Of a DNA stretch of 64,000 nt, positions 8,183-16,441 are shown piece by piece. Position 1 is the stretch's first letter. Each line of letters starts with the position of its first letter. The notes beneath the pieces were generated by a model. That model had not been told where the DNA came from. It searched no databases and saw only the letters and a list, made by a program, of their open reading frames with translations. The stretch is from JAEUOS01 sp040382235 (GTDB lineage: Bacteria > Pseudomonadota > Gammaproteobacteria > Burkholderiales > JAEUOS01). The stretch is taken from positions 1 to 64,000 of the forward strand of contig JBEIFV010000010.1 in NCBI GenBank assembly GCA_040382235.1, in the 5' to 3' direction. Both the position numbers and the translations under genes were made by a program.

Positions 8183-8229
8183 TTGCCGATGCGGTCTCCG
8201 GGAATGCAGGCGATTCAATAGGTTTTCAT
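8183..8229 (-). pseudogene. remnant: first 16 codons of a tartrate dehydrogenase-type gene
   Basis: Read leftward from ATG 8229 this gives MKTY-stop-IACIPGDRIGK, clearly the start of the dehydrogenase at 1665-2741 (MKTYRIACIPGDGIGK) with one nonsense and one missense change. It sits just downstream of the intact DUF599 gene, which is where a full dehydrogenase gene would be expected from the arrangement at 2.7 kb. After GK the sequence switches to the DUF6691 remnant. Confidence 0.75.
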
Positions 8230-8281
8230 GCTGGCTTCAGTCTGTTTGATCGAGCGCCGGCGATTTTGGTTCGCAGTGGCG

Positions 8282-8896
8282 CTACTCGATTTTCGCGGCG
8301 ATATCGATCCCCACGATGATGATGGTGGTGAGCAGCATCATCCAGGCGCCCGCCAGCCAGGCGCCGGTGGCAATCGCGGCGTAGAAGGTGCGCCAGCCGT
8401 TGCGGTACAGGTGCGCGGCGCGCGTCAATTCGCCGCTGGCCGCCGCTTCGGCGTTGTCGCTCAATTGATTGTCGCCGTCCGCACGGCGCGACAGGCCCAG
8501 CGAATAGCCGGCACGGTGGTACAGGCGCACCGCTTTCGAAAACAGCACCACGCATGCAGCCAGCAGCGCCAGCGGCAGGAATAGCTTGAGGTTGCCTCCG
8601 GCGTGCATCCAGTCGCGCAGCGCATCGGCCGCGCCCAGCTGGCTGTGGCCGATCGAGATCACGCCCATCAGTGCCAAGACCGCGGTGCTGGCCATCAGCG
8701 ACGCCGCCATCATCGAGTTGCGCACCGTCTGGATTGCGAGGATTTCAGACCCGGGCGCCGCCAGAATGCGCTTGACCCAGGCACGGCGCAGCGCAATCGA
8801 TTGCCCGGATTCGGCGTCCCGGCTGAGCGCCCAGGCGAAGCGCGCCGCGAGGATTGACAGTGCAAGGGTGATCGGCACCCAATCCGGGATCGACAT
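8282..8896 (-). CDS. DUF599 family membrane protein
   Basis: A 204-residue inner-membrane protein of the DUF599 family (function unknown), with about four hydrophobic segments: near the N-terminus, around residues 70-90 (MMAASLMASTAVLALMGV), around 110-125 (LFLPLALLAACVVLFSKAV) and at the C-terminus (WLAGAWMMLLTTIIIVGIDIAA). HRAGYSLG and LYRNGWRTFYAAIA are typical family blocks. The start lies 4 bp after the stop of the DUF6691 gene, so it is the last gene of the leftward sulfur operon. A decayed duplicate of its 3' end sits at 2742-2820. Confidence 0.8.
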   Translation of the reverse strand: MSIPDWVPITLALSILAARFAWALSRDAESGQSIALRRAWVKRILAAPGSEILAIQTVRNSMMAASLMASTAVLALMGVISIGHSQLGAADALRDWMHAGGNLKLFLPLALLAACVVLFSKAVRLYHRAGYSLGLSRRADGDNQLSDNAEAAASGELTRAAHLYRNGWRTFYAAIATGAWLAGAWMMLLTTIIIVGIDIAAKIE

Positions 8897-8900
8897 GTGG

Positions 8901-9314
8901 CTATCGCAGTCTTTGCGCCAGCCAGGCGCCGGCCGCCATCGCCGGCACGAACACCCAGGCTTCCTCCGACAGGGTGCCCAGCGCAGTCACGGCCGGCCCC
9001 GGGCAGTAGCCCGCCAGCGCCCAGCCGATGCCGAACACGGCGGAGCCTACGATCAGCCGGGCATCGATGTCCTTGCGCGTCGGCCACCCGAAGCTGCGGG
9101 CGGCCAGCGGCGCGGCGCGCTTGCGCGCCCAGGCGAACATCAGGCCCGCCACCACGACGGCGCTGCCGAGTACTGCCAGCAACTGCGGGCGCCATGCGCC
9201 GGCGATGTCGAGAAAGCCCTGTACATTGCCGGGCTCGGTCATGCCGGAGATGAGCAAACCGAAGCCGAACAAGGTGCCGATGCAAAAAGCCAATGCGAGT
9301 GCAGGGTTGGACAT
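8901..9314 (-). CDS. DUF6691 / YeeE-YedE family channel half (C-terminal type)
   Basis: A 137-residue membrane protein, one half of a split YeeE/YedE (sulfur-compound channel) system. SGMTEPGNVQGFLDIAGAW, FGIGWALAGYCPGPAV and the GW.L.GYCPGP block with its cysteine are signatures of the family. In TsuA-like relatives such cysteines line the thiosulfate path. It is separated by 3 bp from the upstream YeeE half, so both are made together. The C-terminus is duplicated as a remnant at 8141-8180. Confidence 0.85.
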   Translation of the reverse strand: MSNPALALAFCIGTLFGFGLLISGMTEPGNVQGFLDIAGAWRPQLLAVLGSAVVVAGLMFAWARKRAAPLAARSFGWPTRKDIDARLIVGSAVFGIGWALAGYCPGPAVTALGTLSEEAWVFVPAMAAGAWLAQRLR

Positions 9315-9317
9315 GAT

Positions 9318-9749
9318 TCAGGTGCTCCCCAGCAGGTGGCGCATCACATAGGTGACGATGAATCCGGTACCCAGAAAGGTCATCACCGCGACCAGCGAGC
9401 GGGCGGAGAAAAGTGCCAGGCCGCACACGCCATGGCCGGAAGTGCAGCCATTGGCGAGGCTGGTACCGGCACCCACCAGGAGGCCGGCTGCGATCAGCAA
9501 GGGCAGCGGGCGCGCGCTGGCGAGCGGTTCCAGCGGGAACCAGCTGCCCGCGATCGCCGCTGCCGTGCCGGCCGCGATCATGCCGGCGAAAAAGGCCAGG
9601 CGCCACTGCCAGTCGGCAGGCGCCGGCTTGATCAGCCCGCCCAGCACGCTGGAAATGCCGGCGATGCGTCCCACGCCCAGCATCAGGGCACCGCTGGCCA
9701 GGCCGATCATGCTCCCGCCAATCAAGGCGTTGATCCAGGCTTCGCTCAT
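9318..9749 (-). CDS. YeeE/YedE family channel half (N-terminal type)
   Basis: A 143-residue membrane protein. INALIGGSMIGLASGALMLGVGRIAGIS and LVGAGTSLANGCTSGHGVCGLAL are hallmark YeeE/YedE motifs, the second with the conserved GC.SGHG.CG cysteines. Together with the following DUF6691 gene it should form a complete channel for thiosulfate or another sulfur compound. Its ATG overlaps the stop of the metallo-hydrolase gene by 4 bp, which indicates translational coupling. The context matches BigR-type sulfide-detoxification operons. Confidence 0.88.
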   Translation of the reverse strand: MSEAWINALIGGSMIGLASGALMLGVGRIAGISSVLGGLIKPAPADWQWRLAFFAGMIAAGTAAAIAGSWFPLEPLASARPLPLLIAAGLLVGAGTSLANGCTSGHGVCGLALFSARSLVAVMTFLGTGFIVTYVMRHLLGST

Positions 9750-10771
9750 GCGCTCACCTGTTTGGCAATGACATCAAGGCCGGCCGCTTTCCAGGCCTGC
9801 ATGCCACCGGCAATATTGACCACGTTGTGAATGTCGCGCGCGGCCAATCCGCGCGCGGCCAGCATCGAGCGATTGCCGCTGCGGCGGATCAGGTAGAGCT
9901 TGTCGCATCCCGCCGAGAGTTGCTTCAAGCGGCCATAGTCGTCATGCGCGACCGGCACCGCGCCCGGCGCATGGCCGTCGGCGTAATGCCAGGCGTCGCT
10001 CAAATCGACCAGCAGGGCGCGGTCGTTGCAGCGCAGGTCGCGCGCCGCTTCAACCGGCGGCAGTGTTTCCCAGGGGGCATCGCCCTCCGCAACCGGCCCG
10101 GCCATGCGGTTGAGCGGCACGGCCTCGTCGATGCGCTTCGGGCGCGGCAGGTTGAGCGCGGCCATCAGGGCCACGAAGTCATCTTCGGTGGTGCCGGCCA
10201 GGCGCGGATTGGCAGCACGTTCGGCGCCGATGGTGCTGTCGGTGCGCCCCTTGTAGTCATGTCCCGGATACACGCGCGTGCCCGCCGGCAGCGTGAACAG
10301 CTTCTGCGTGATGCTGGCATACAGCGCATGGGCGTCGCCATTCTGGAAATCCGAGCGGCCGCAGCCGCCGATCAACAGGGTGTCGCCGGTGAAGACCCGG
10401 TCGCGCCACACGAAACACATGCTGCCGGGGGTATGCCCCGGTGTGGCCAGCACGCGCAGCTGTTCATTGCCAAACGAGAGCGTGTCGCCGTCGTTGAGCG
10501 GCTGGTCATAGCCCTGCGCGCCGCAGGCTTCGCCTACTGCGGAGGATGCCCCGGTGGCGATCTTCAATGCGTTGGCGGCCGTCACATGGTCGGCATGAAC
10601 ATGGGTGTCGAGAATCCATTTGAGCTTGAGATTGGCATCGCGCAGAACCTGCAGGTCGCGCGCGCGCTGCTCCAACACCGGGTCGATGATCACGGCATCC
10701 AGCGTCGTGTCGTCAGCGAGGATGTAGGTGAAGGTGGAAGAAGCGGGATCAAACAACTGATGGAAGATCAT
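9746..10771 (-). CDS. blh: metallo-beta-lactamase-fold hydrolase fused to rhodanese domain (Blh / persulfide dioxygenase-like)
   Basis: A two-domain protein of 341 residues. Residues 1-235 form a metallo-beta-lactamase fold: THVHADHVTAA (HxHxDH), ATPGHTPGS, FTGDTLLIGGCGRSDF and VYPGHDY. This is close to ETHE1-type persulfide dioxygenases and the Blh proteins of BigR operons. Residues 245-341 form a rhodanese domain, but the active-site loop reads LIRRSGNRS where active rhodaneses have C in place of the first R. Sulfur transfer by that Cys is therefore impossible here, and the domain may only bind. ATG 10771 has GGAGG 6 nt upstream; 10774 is also possible. Confidence 0.88.
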   Translation of the reverse strand: MIFHQLFDPASSTFTYILADDTTLDAVIIDPVLEQRARDLQVLRDANLKLKWILDTHVHADHVTAANALKIATGASSAVGEACGAQGYDQPLNDGDTLSFGNEQLRVLATPGHTPGSMCFVWRDRVFTGDTLLIGGCGRSDFQNGDAHALYASITQKLFTLPAGTRVYPGHDYKGRTDSTIGAERAANPRLAGTTEDDFVALMAALNLPRPKRIDEAVPLNRMAGPVAEGDAPWETLPPVEAARDLRCNDRALLVDLSDAWHYADGHAPGAVPVAHDDYGRLKQLSAGCDKLYLIRRSGNRSMLAARGLAARDIHNVVNIAGGMQAWKAAGLDVIAKQVSA

Positions 10772-10891
10772 CATGGGCCTCCGTTATGGAAGGGTTTTCC
10801 TTGACGCAGCGCAAGCGGCAAACGCGGGTTCGGGTGTCTGATGAACGCCCGCTTCCCGATTGCCAATGCGATGAGTCTGTGCATGCGAAAA

Positions 10892-11290
10892 CTAGCCAGC
10901 GGTCGATCCGACGGCCTGCCGTGCAAACGCCGCGCGCGCTTCCGCGGTGCGCTCGAACTGGCGCGCGATGTTGCCGCAGACCAGATCGCACAAGGCATAG
11001 ACCGAGTCGTCGGCGATCCGGTAATAAACGCTGGTACCGCGACCCTCACGCGCGACCAGGCCATGCTTGGTCAGGAGCGTCAGATGGCGCGAAACATTGG
11101 CCGAGGTATAGCCGCAGGCCTGCGCGATCTCGCCCACATTGCGCTCCCCGCTGCGCAACAGGTTGAGGATCTTGAGCCTTGTAGGTTCTGCCAATGCCTG
11201 AAAGTAAGTAGCCACTTGCTGCAGTGCTTCGTTCGACAAACCATCCATGGCGGGGCAGGCGGAGGGTGGGAAAGCCGTGATGATGCCCAT
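10892..11290 (-). CDS. bigR: ArsR-family regulator, BigR-like (sulfide/persulfide-type)
   Basis: A 132-residue winged-helix repressor of the ArsR/SmtB family. YFQALAEPTRLKILNLLRSGERNVGEIAQACGYTSANVSRHLTLL is the helix-turn-helix core, and VYYRIADDSVYALCDLVC is the wing and last helix. Cysteines after the recognition-helix lead (QACGYTS) and near the C-terminus (LCDLVC) could form a sulfur-responsive disulfide or tetrasulfide as in BigR/SqrR; this is inferred from context. ATG 11290 is preferred (AAGGAG 7 nt upstream). It faces an RND efflux operon and is followed by blh and YeeE genes, the usual BigR neighbourhood. Confidence 0.8.
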   Translation of the reverse strand: MGIITAFPPSACPAMDGLSNEALQQVATYFQALAEPTRLKILNLLRSGERNVGEIAQACGYTSANVSRHLTLLTKHGLVAREGRGTSVYYRIADDSVYALCDLVCGNIARQFERTAEARAAFARQAVGSTAG

Positions 11291-11438
11291 GGAATCGCTC
11301 CTTGACAAGAGTTAGTTAAATACGTACTTGACTATTTGCGTAAGTGCGCAAATAATAGCATACATCGGATAAATGTCCAGCCCGATTACGAGCGGCAGTT
11401 TCAGCGGGCAGACGCAGCAAGCGGAAGGAGCATGGGCA
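11291..11438. promoter_or_regulatory. divergent bigR / RND operon control region with inverted repeat
   Basis: An AT-rich spacer between bigR and the divergent efflux operon. It contains the inverted repeat TATTTGCG (11333-11340) / CGCAAATA (11347-11354) with a 6-bp spacer, and a shorter near-palindrome around TACGTA (11321-11326). Both are plausible ArsR-type operators that could control both directions. The GC-rich right end (11373-11438) is probably untranslated leader, with AAGGAG before ATG 11439. Confidence 0.6.
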
Positions 11439-12536
11439 ATGGTCGGTTTGAATGGAGAGGTGGTCGCGGCACACAGCGCCGTCTGGTTGCTGACACTGGC
11501 ACTGCAGGCGGTGGCACAGGCCGCGCCGCCGGTGACTGCGGTGGCGGGATCGGCCACGTCATCCGGCGGACTCGCCAGCGTCATCGTCCAGGGCAGCGGA
11601 ACCAGCGAAACCTCCGGATTCGACGGCGTGGTTGAAGCGGTGCGCCAGACCGTGATCGCAGCGCAAGTACCCGGCGCAGTGGTCGCGCTCACGGTCAAGG
11701 CCGGCGACAGCGTCAAGGCCGGTCAGGTGCTGGTGCGCCTGGACGCCCGTGCGGCGCAACAAAACGCCGCCGCCGGCGACGCGCAGGTGCGCGCGGCGCG
11801 CGCCGAACAGGAACTTGCCACACGCGAGGTGGAGCGCCAGCGCCAGTTGTTCGCCAAGCAGTACATCAGCCAGGCCGCGCTGGAACGCGCCGAGGCCCAG
11901 TTCAAGGCCACCGAAGCACAGGTCGCGGCGCAACTGGCGCAGGCCGGCGCGGCGCGCACGCAGTCGGGCTTCTATGTTCTCAGTGCACCGTATGCCGGGG
12001 TGGTCGCCGAAGTAACGGTCGTGCAGGGCGACATGGCGCTGCCCGGCCGCGCGCTGATGACCCTGTATGACCCGGCGGCGCTGCGAGTCACGGCGCCGTT
12101 GCCGCAAGCCGCGGCTGCACGCCTGTCAGTAGCCGAGGCCGCCAAGACTACGCGCGTCGAAGTGCCTGGTCTGGCGTCCGGGCGCGTCGCGCAAATGCCG
12201 GTGCGCATCACTGTATTGCCCACCGCCGACCCGGCCACCCACACCGTGCCGGTGCGCTTCGACCTGGCGGCCGGCTCCGGCGCCGCGCCCGGCATGTTTG
12301 CGCGCGTCTGGTTGCCGCAGGCGGGCAGCGGCGACGCGCGGATTTACGTGCCGCTCAAAAGCCTGGTGCGGCGCGCCGAGATGAGCGGCGTCTACGTGCT
12401 CGATGCCGCCGGCAAGCCGCTGCTGCGCCAGGTGCGCCTCGGGCGCGTCAGCGGCGAGTCGGTCGAACTGCTGGCTGGTGTGGCCATCGGTGAGCGGGTG
12501 GTGCTCGACCCGCAGGCCGCGGCGCGTGTGCGCTAG
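11439..12536 (+). CDS. RND efflux periplasmic adaptor (membrane fusion protein)
   Basis: A 365-residue adaptor. The N-terminus holds a hydrophobic leader (SAVWLLTLALQAVAQA). The biotinyl-lipoyl-like halves are visible as VVEAVRQTVIAAQVPGAVVALTVKAGDSVKAGQVLVRLD and the matching strand YVLSAPYAGVVAEVTV. Between them is an alpha-hairpin rich in Ala, Gln and Arg (residues 105-155). The C-terminal part (VYVPLKSLVRR, VYVLD) is the membrane-proximal domain. ATG 11439 was chosen over 11373 for its AAGGAG box and because it begins a normal signal peptide. It is the first gene of an efflux operon with the permease 9 bp downstream. Confidence 0.9.
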   Translation: MVGLNGEVVAAHSAVWLLTLALQAVAQAAPPVTAVAGSATSSGGLASVIVQGSGTSETSGFDGVVEAVRQTVIAAQVPGAVVALTVKAGDSVKAGQVLVRLDARAAQQNAAAGDAQVRAARAEQELATREVERQRQLFAKQYISQAALERAEAQFKATEAQVAAQLAQAGAARTQSGFYVLSAPYAGVVAEVTVVQGDMALPGRALMTLYDPAALRVTAPLPQAAAARLSVAEAAKTTRVEVPGLASGRVAQMPVRITVLPTADPATHTVPVRFDLAAGSGAAPGMFARVWLPQAGSGDARIYVPLKSLVRRAEMSGVYVLDAAGKPLLRQVRLGRVSGESVELLAGVAIGERVVLDPQAAARVR

Positions 12537-12545
12537 GGACCCGGC

Positions 12546-15500
12546 ATGAACCAGACCCTCGGATTCTCCGGCCGCGTTGCCGCCTACTTCCAGGCGGCCA
12601 GCATCACGCCCCTCCTGGCATTGCTGGCGTTGTTGCTGGGCGCGTTCGCCGTGCTGGTGACCCCGCGCGAGGAAGAGCCGCAGATCAACGTCACCATGGC
12701 CAATGTGCTGATCCCGTTCCCCGGTGCCGCGGTGGCCGACGTGGAGCAGATGGTGGCGGGCCCGGCCGAACAGGTGCTGGGGCAGATCGCCGGCGTCGAA
12801 CACGTGATGTCGGTGTCGCACCCGGGGCTGGCGGTGATCACCGTGCAGTTCAAGGTTGGCGTGCCGCGCACCGAGGCGCTGGTGCGCCTGCACGACACGG
12901 TGCGCACCAATGCCGACTGGCTGCCGCGCGGCTTGGGCGTTCTTGATCCCCTGATCAAGCCCAAGGGCATCGACGATGTGCCGATCGTCTCGCTCACGCT
13001 CTTCAGTCGCAAGCCGGAAACCGGCGCCTTCGACCTCGAACGGGTGGCGCACAGCGTCGAAGCCGACCTGAAACGGGTGGCCGGCACCCGTGAAGTCACC
13101 ACCATCGGCGGCCCGGGGCGCGCGGTGATGGTCGAGCTCGACCCGGCGCGCATGGCTGCAAGCGGGGTCACTGTGGCCGACCTGCGCGGCGTGCTGGCGG
13201 GCGCGAACTTCGGGCTGCCGGTGGGCGATCTGATCAGCGCCAACCGCGCGGTGGCGCTCGAGGCCGGCCCTTTCCTCAAGGATGCGCGCGAGGTGGCCGA
13301 ACTGGTGGTCGGCGTGCGCGCCAAGAAGCCGGTGTTCCTGTCGGAGGTGGCGCAGGTGCGCGACGGTCCGCCGCCTGTCACGCGCATGGTCTGGCATGGT
13401 TTCGGCGGGCGCGAACCGGGCGAATTTCCGGCGGTGACCATCGCCATCACCAAGAAAACCGGCGAGAACGCGATCGATGTCGCCAATGCCGTGCTGCGCC
13501 GGGTCGAGGCCCTGCAAAACACGGTGATCCCGCGCGAGATCGAAGTGGCCACCACCCGCAATTACGGCGCCACTGCCAACGACAAGGCGCAGAAACTGAT
13601 CCAGAAGCTGCTGTTCGCCACCGCCTCGGTGGTGGCGCTGGTGTTCATCGCGCTGGGCCGGCGCGAAGCGGCGATCGTCGGTATCGCCGTCGCACTCACC
13701 TTGACCGCGACCCTGTTCGCTTCCTGGGCCTGGGGTTTCACGCTCAACCGGGTGTCGCTGTTCGCCCTGATCTTCTCGATCGGCATTTTGGTCGACGATG
13801 CCATCGTGGTGGTGGAAAACATCCATCGCCACCAGCATCTTTACCCCGGCCGCTCGCTCACCGAGATCATCCCGGCGGCGGTCGACGAGGTCGGCGGCCC
13901 CACCATCCTGGCCACCCTCACGGTGCTGGCGGCACTGTTGCCGATGGCGTTTGTCAGCGGCCTGATGGGGCCTTACATGGGCCCGATCCCGATCAACGCC
14001 AGCATGGGCATGCTGCTGTCGCTGGCGATCGCCTTCGTGGTCACGCCGTGGCTGGCACGCCTGTGGATGAAGCCGGTGCCGGCGCCGCAGGGCGATTGCG
14101 CGCATGCCGCCGCGCCGACCGGTCTGGCGGGCAAGCTGGCGCCGCTTTTCACCCGTATCTTCACGCCGCTGTTCGATGCGCGCCGCGGCGGCCGCAACCG
14201 CGCCTGGCTGGGCCTGGCCGTGGTGCTGATGATCGCAGTCTCGATCGCTCTGCCCGCCGTCGGCTGGGTGGTGCTCAAGATGCTGCCGTTCGACAACAAG
14301 TCCGAATTCCAGGTGGTCGTCGACATGCCGGCCGGCACCCCGGTCGAGCAAACCGCGGCGGCGCTGCGCGAACTGGGGGCGCATCTGGCCGGCGTACCCG
14401 AAGTCACCGACTACCAGGCCTATGCCGGCACCGCCGCGCCGATCAATTTCAATGGCCTGGTGCGCCAGTACTACCTGCGCAGCGGCGGCGAATACGGCGA
14501 TATCCAGGTCAACCTGGTCGACAAGCATCACCGCGCCGACCAGAGCCACGCGATCGCCGCCCGCCTGCGCCCGGCCCTGAAGAAGATCGGCGAGCGCTAC
14601 GGTGCACGGGTCAAGGTGGTCGAAGTGCCGCCCGGCCCGCCGGTGCTGTCGCCGATCGTGGCCGAAATCTATGGTCCCGAGGCCGCCGGCCGGCGCGAGC
14701 TGGCACGCGCGGTGCGCGGCGTCTTCGCCGCCACACCCGGCATCGAGGACATCGACGACAGCAACATCGCCGACGCGCCCAAAAACCTGTTGCTGGTTGA
14801 TCGCCGCAAGGCTGCGCAACTGGGCATATCGCAACAGGCAATCGCCACCACACTGGCCGCCGGCCTCACCGGTGAGCCCTCCACCTACCTGCACGACGGC
14901 GCCAAATACCCGGCGGCCGTCACCCTGCAACTGCCGCCCGAGGCGCACGGCGATCTCGATGCCCTCTTGAAGCTGGCGGTGCGCGGTGCCGACGGCCGCC
15001 TGGTGGCGATCCGCGAACTGGTGACCGTGAGCGATACGTTGCGCGAACAGCCGGTGTTCCACAAGGACCTGCTGCCGGTCAGCTACGTCATCGGCGACAT
15101 GGCCGGCAAAGAAGACAGCCCGCTGTACGGCATGTTCGCGATGCGCGCGGCGATCGCAAAAATCGCCGTGCCCGGCGGCGGCGCCATCGCCGAATACTTC
15201 ATCCGCCAGCCCGAGGACCCGTATCGCGGCTATGCCATCAAGTGGGACGGCGAGTGGCAGATCACCTACGAGACCTTTCGCGACATGGGCGCGGCCTATG
15301 CCGTCGGGCTGGTGATGATCTACCTGCTGGTGGTGGCGCAATTCGGCTCCTACCTGACGCCGCTGATCATCATGGCGCCGATCCCGCTGACCATCATCGG
15401 CGTGATGCCGGGCCATGCGCTGCTCGGTGCGCAGTTCACCGCCACCTCGATGATCGGCATGATCGCCCTGGCCGGCATCATCGTGCGCAACTCCATCCTG

Positions 15501-15791
15501 CTGGTCGATTTCATCAACCTGCAACTGGCCGCCGGCGTGCCGCTGGCGGATGCGATCCCGCGCTCAGCGATGACGCGCGCGCAGCCAATCATGCTGACCG
15601 GTCTGGCAGCCATGCTGGGCGCCTTCTTCATTCTTGACGATCCGATCTTCAACGGCCTGGCGATCTCGTTGATCTTCGGCATCCTGGTTTCCACCGTGCT
15701 GACCCTGGTGGTGATTCCCCTGTTGTATTTCGTCGCCTACCGCAAGCGCGCTCCCGTGCTGGCGGGCAATCTCCAAGGAGCTCAATCATGA
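12546..15791 (+). CDS. RND family efflux permease
   Basis: A 1081-residue AcrB-fold inner-membrane proton antiporter. The first transmembrane helix is followed by REEEPQINVTMANVLIPFPGA. SIGILVDDAIVVVENIHRH in transmembrane helix 4 carries the two proton-relay aspartates. IALAGIIVRNSILLVDFIN and the C-terminal helices complete the second half. It lacks the Met-rich metal-relay features of CusA, so drug, organic or small-anion efflux is more likely than copper. It overlaps the next gene by 4 bp. The pairing with thioredoxin and DUF2892 genes in one operon opposite bigR is unusual and hints at a sulfur-related substrate. Confidence 0.92.
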   Translation: MNQTLGFSGRVAAYFQAASITPLLALLALLLGAFAVLVTPREEEPQINVTMANVLIPFPGAAVADVEQMVAGPAEQVLGQIAGVEHVMSVSHPGLAVITVQFKVGVPRTEALVRLHDTVRTNADWLPRGLGVLDPLIKPKGIDDVPIVSLTLFSRKPETGAFDLERVAHSVEADLKRVAGTREVTTIGGPGRAVMVELDPARMAASGVTVADLRGVLAGANFGLPVGDLISANRAVALEAGPFLKDAREVAELVVGVRAKKPVFLSEVAQVRDGPPPVTRMVWHGFGGREPGEFPAVTIAITKKTGENAIDVANAVLRRVEALQNTVIPREIEVATTRNYGATANDKAQKLIQKLLFATASVVALVFIALGRREAAIVGIAVALTLTATLFASWAWGFTLNRVSLFALIFSIGILVDDAIVVVENIHRHQHLYPGRSLTEIIPAAVDEVGGPTILATLTVLAALLPMAFVSGLMGPYMGPIPINASMGMLLSLAIAFVVTPWLARLWMKPVPAPQGDCAHAAAPTGLAGKLAPLFTRIFTPLFDARRGGRNRAWLGLAVVLMIAVSIALPAVGWVVLKMLPFDNKSEFQVVVDMPAGTPVEQTAAALRELGAHLAGVPEVTDYQAYAGTAAPINFNGLVRQYYLRSGGEYGDIQVNLVDKHHRADQSHAIAARLRPALKKIGERYGARVKVVEVPPGPPVLSPIVAEIYGPEAAGRRELARAVRGVFAATPGIEDIDDSNIADAPKNLLLVDRRKAAQLGISQQAIATTLAAGLTGEPSTYLHDGAKYPAAVTLQLPPEAHGDLDALLKLAVRGADGRLVAIRELVTVSDTLREQPVFHKDLLPVSYVIGDMAGKEDSPLYGMFAMRAAIAKIAVPGGGAIAEYFIRQPEDPYRGYAIKWDGEWQITYETFRDMGAAYAVGLVMIYLLVVAQFGSYLTPLIIMAPIPLTIIGVMPGHALLGAQFTATSMIGMIALAGIIVRNSILLVDFINLQLAAGVPLADAIPRSAMTRAQPIMLTGLAAMLGAFFILDDPIFNGLAISLIFGILVSTVLTLVVIPLLYFVAYRKRAPVLAGNLQGAQS

Positions 15792-15997
15792 CCTCATGGC
15801 AAGTCGTTCGTCTGCTCGCCGGTACTTTCATCCTGATTTCGCTGGCGCTGGGCATGCCCGGCAGCCCGGTTTTTGTCAGCCAGTGGTGGCTGGCATTCAC
15901 CGCCTTTGTCGGCGCCAACCTGCTGCAAAGCGCGCTCACCAAGTGGTGCCTGATGGAATCGATCCTGCGCAAGCTTGGCGTGCAGAGCGGCGCCTGA
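15788..15997 (+). CDS. DUF2892 (YgaP-like) small membrane protein
   Basis: A 69-residue protein with two hydrophobic helices (VVRLLAGTFILISLALG and WWLAFTAFVGANLLQSAL), then KWCLMESILRKLG. It fits DUF2892, a membrane anchor found alone or fused to rhodanese domains in YgaP. Its cysteine sits just after the second helix, where the family usually has C or CP. Its start overlaps the permease stop (ATGA), so it is co-translated. It may anchor a sulfur-handling partner such as the thioredoxin encoded next. Confidence 0.8.
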   Translation: MTSWQVVRLLAGTFILISLALGMPGSPVFVSQWWLAFTAFVGANLLQSALTKWCLMESILRKLGVQSGA

Positions 15998-16007
15998 GGG
16001 AGCCACC

Positions 16008-16439
16008 ATGCACCTCTACTGCGCCGCCTGCGGCACCACCAACCGGGTGCCGGATGCGCGCCTTGCCGACGGCCCGGTGTGCGGGCGCTGCAAGGCGCAG
16101 TTGCTCAAGCCCGAGCCGATCGCGTTGACCGACGCCAACCTGCAGGCCTTCTTAGTCGGTACCGAGTTGCCGGTGGTGGTCGATTTCTGGGCCGAGTGGT
16201 GCGGGCCGTGCAAGATGATGGCCCCGCATTTCGCCAGCGCGGCACGCGCCGATCCGCTGCTGCGCTTCGCCAAGGTCGATACCGAGGCGTCGCCCACGGC
16301 CAGCATGACCTACCGGATCCGCAGCATCCCCACCCTGATCCTGTTTGACCGCGGCACCGAGGTGGCGCGTTCATCCGGGGCGATGCAGGCCTCCGACCTG
16401 ACACGCTGGATCCGCGGCCACCTGCCGCAGAAGGCCTGA
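16008..16439 (+). CDS. trxC: thioredoxin 2 (zinc-ribbon thioredoxin)
   Basis: A 143-residue cytosolic disulfide reductase. The N-terminal zinc ribbon uses C5/C8 and C25/C28 (YCAACG ... VCGRC), and the thioredoxin fold carries the active site WAEWCGPCKMM (C65, C68). The cis-proline block IRSIPTLILF is present. This is the TrxC/Trx2 layout. ATG 16008 has GAGGGAG upstream. It is embedded between an RND permease/DUF2892 pair and a TolC gene, which suggests dedicated reduction of thiol or persulfide intermediates for this operon. Confidence 0.9.
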   Translation: MHLYCAACGTTNRVPDARLADGPVCGRCKAQLLKPEPIALTDANLQAFLVGTELPVVVDFWAEWCGPCKMMAPHFASAARADPLLRFAKVDTEASPTASMTYRIRSIPTLILFDRGTEVARSSGAMQASDLTRWIRGHLPQKA

Positions 16440-16441
16440 AG

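Noticed and set aside
12126..15524. 1132-codon minus-strand frame opposite the RND permease
   Set aside because: His/Arg/Gln-rich shadow frame of a high-GC gene; the plus-strand permease is unambiguous.
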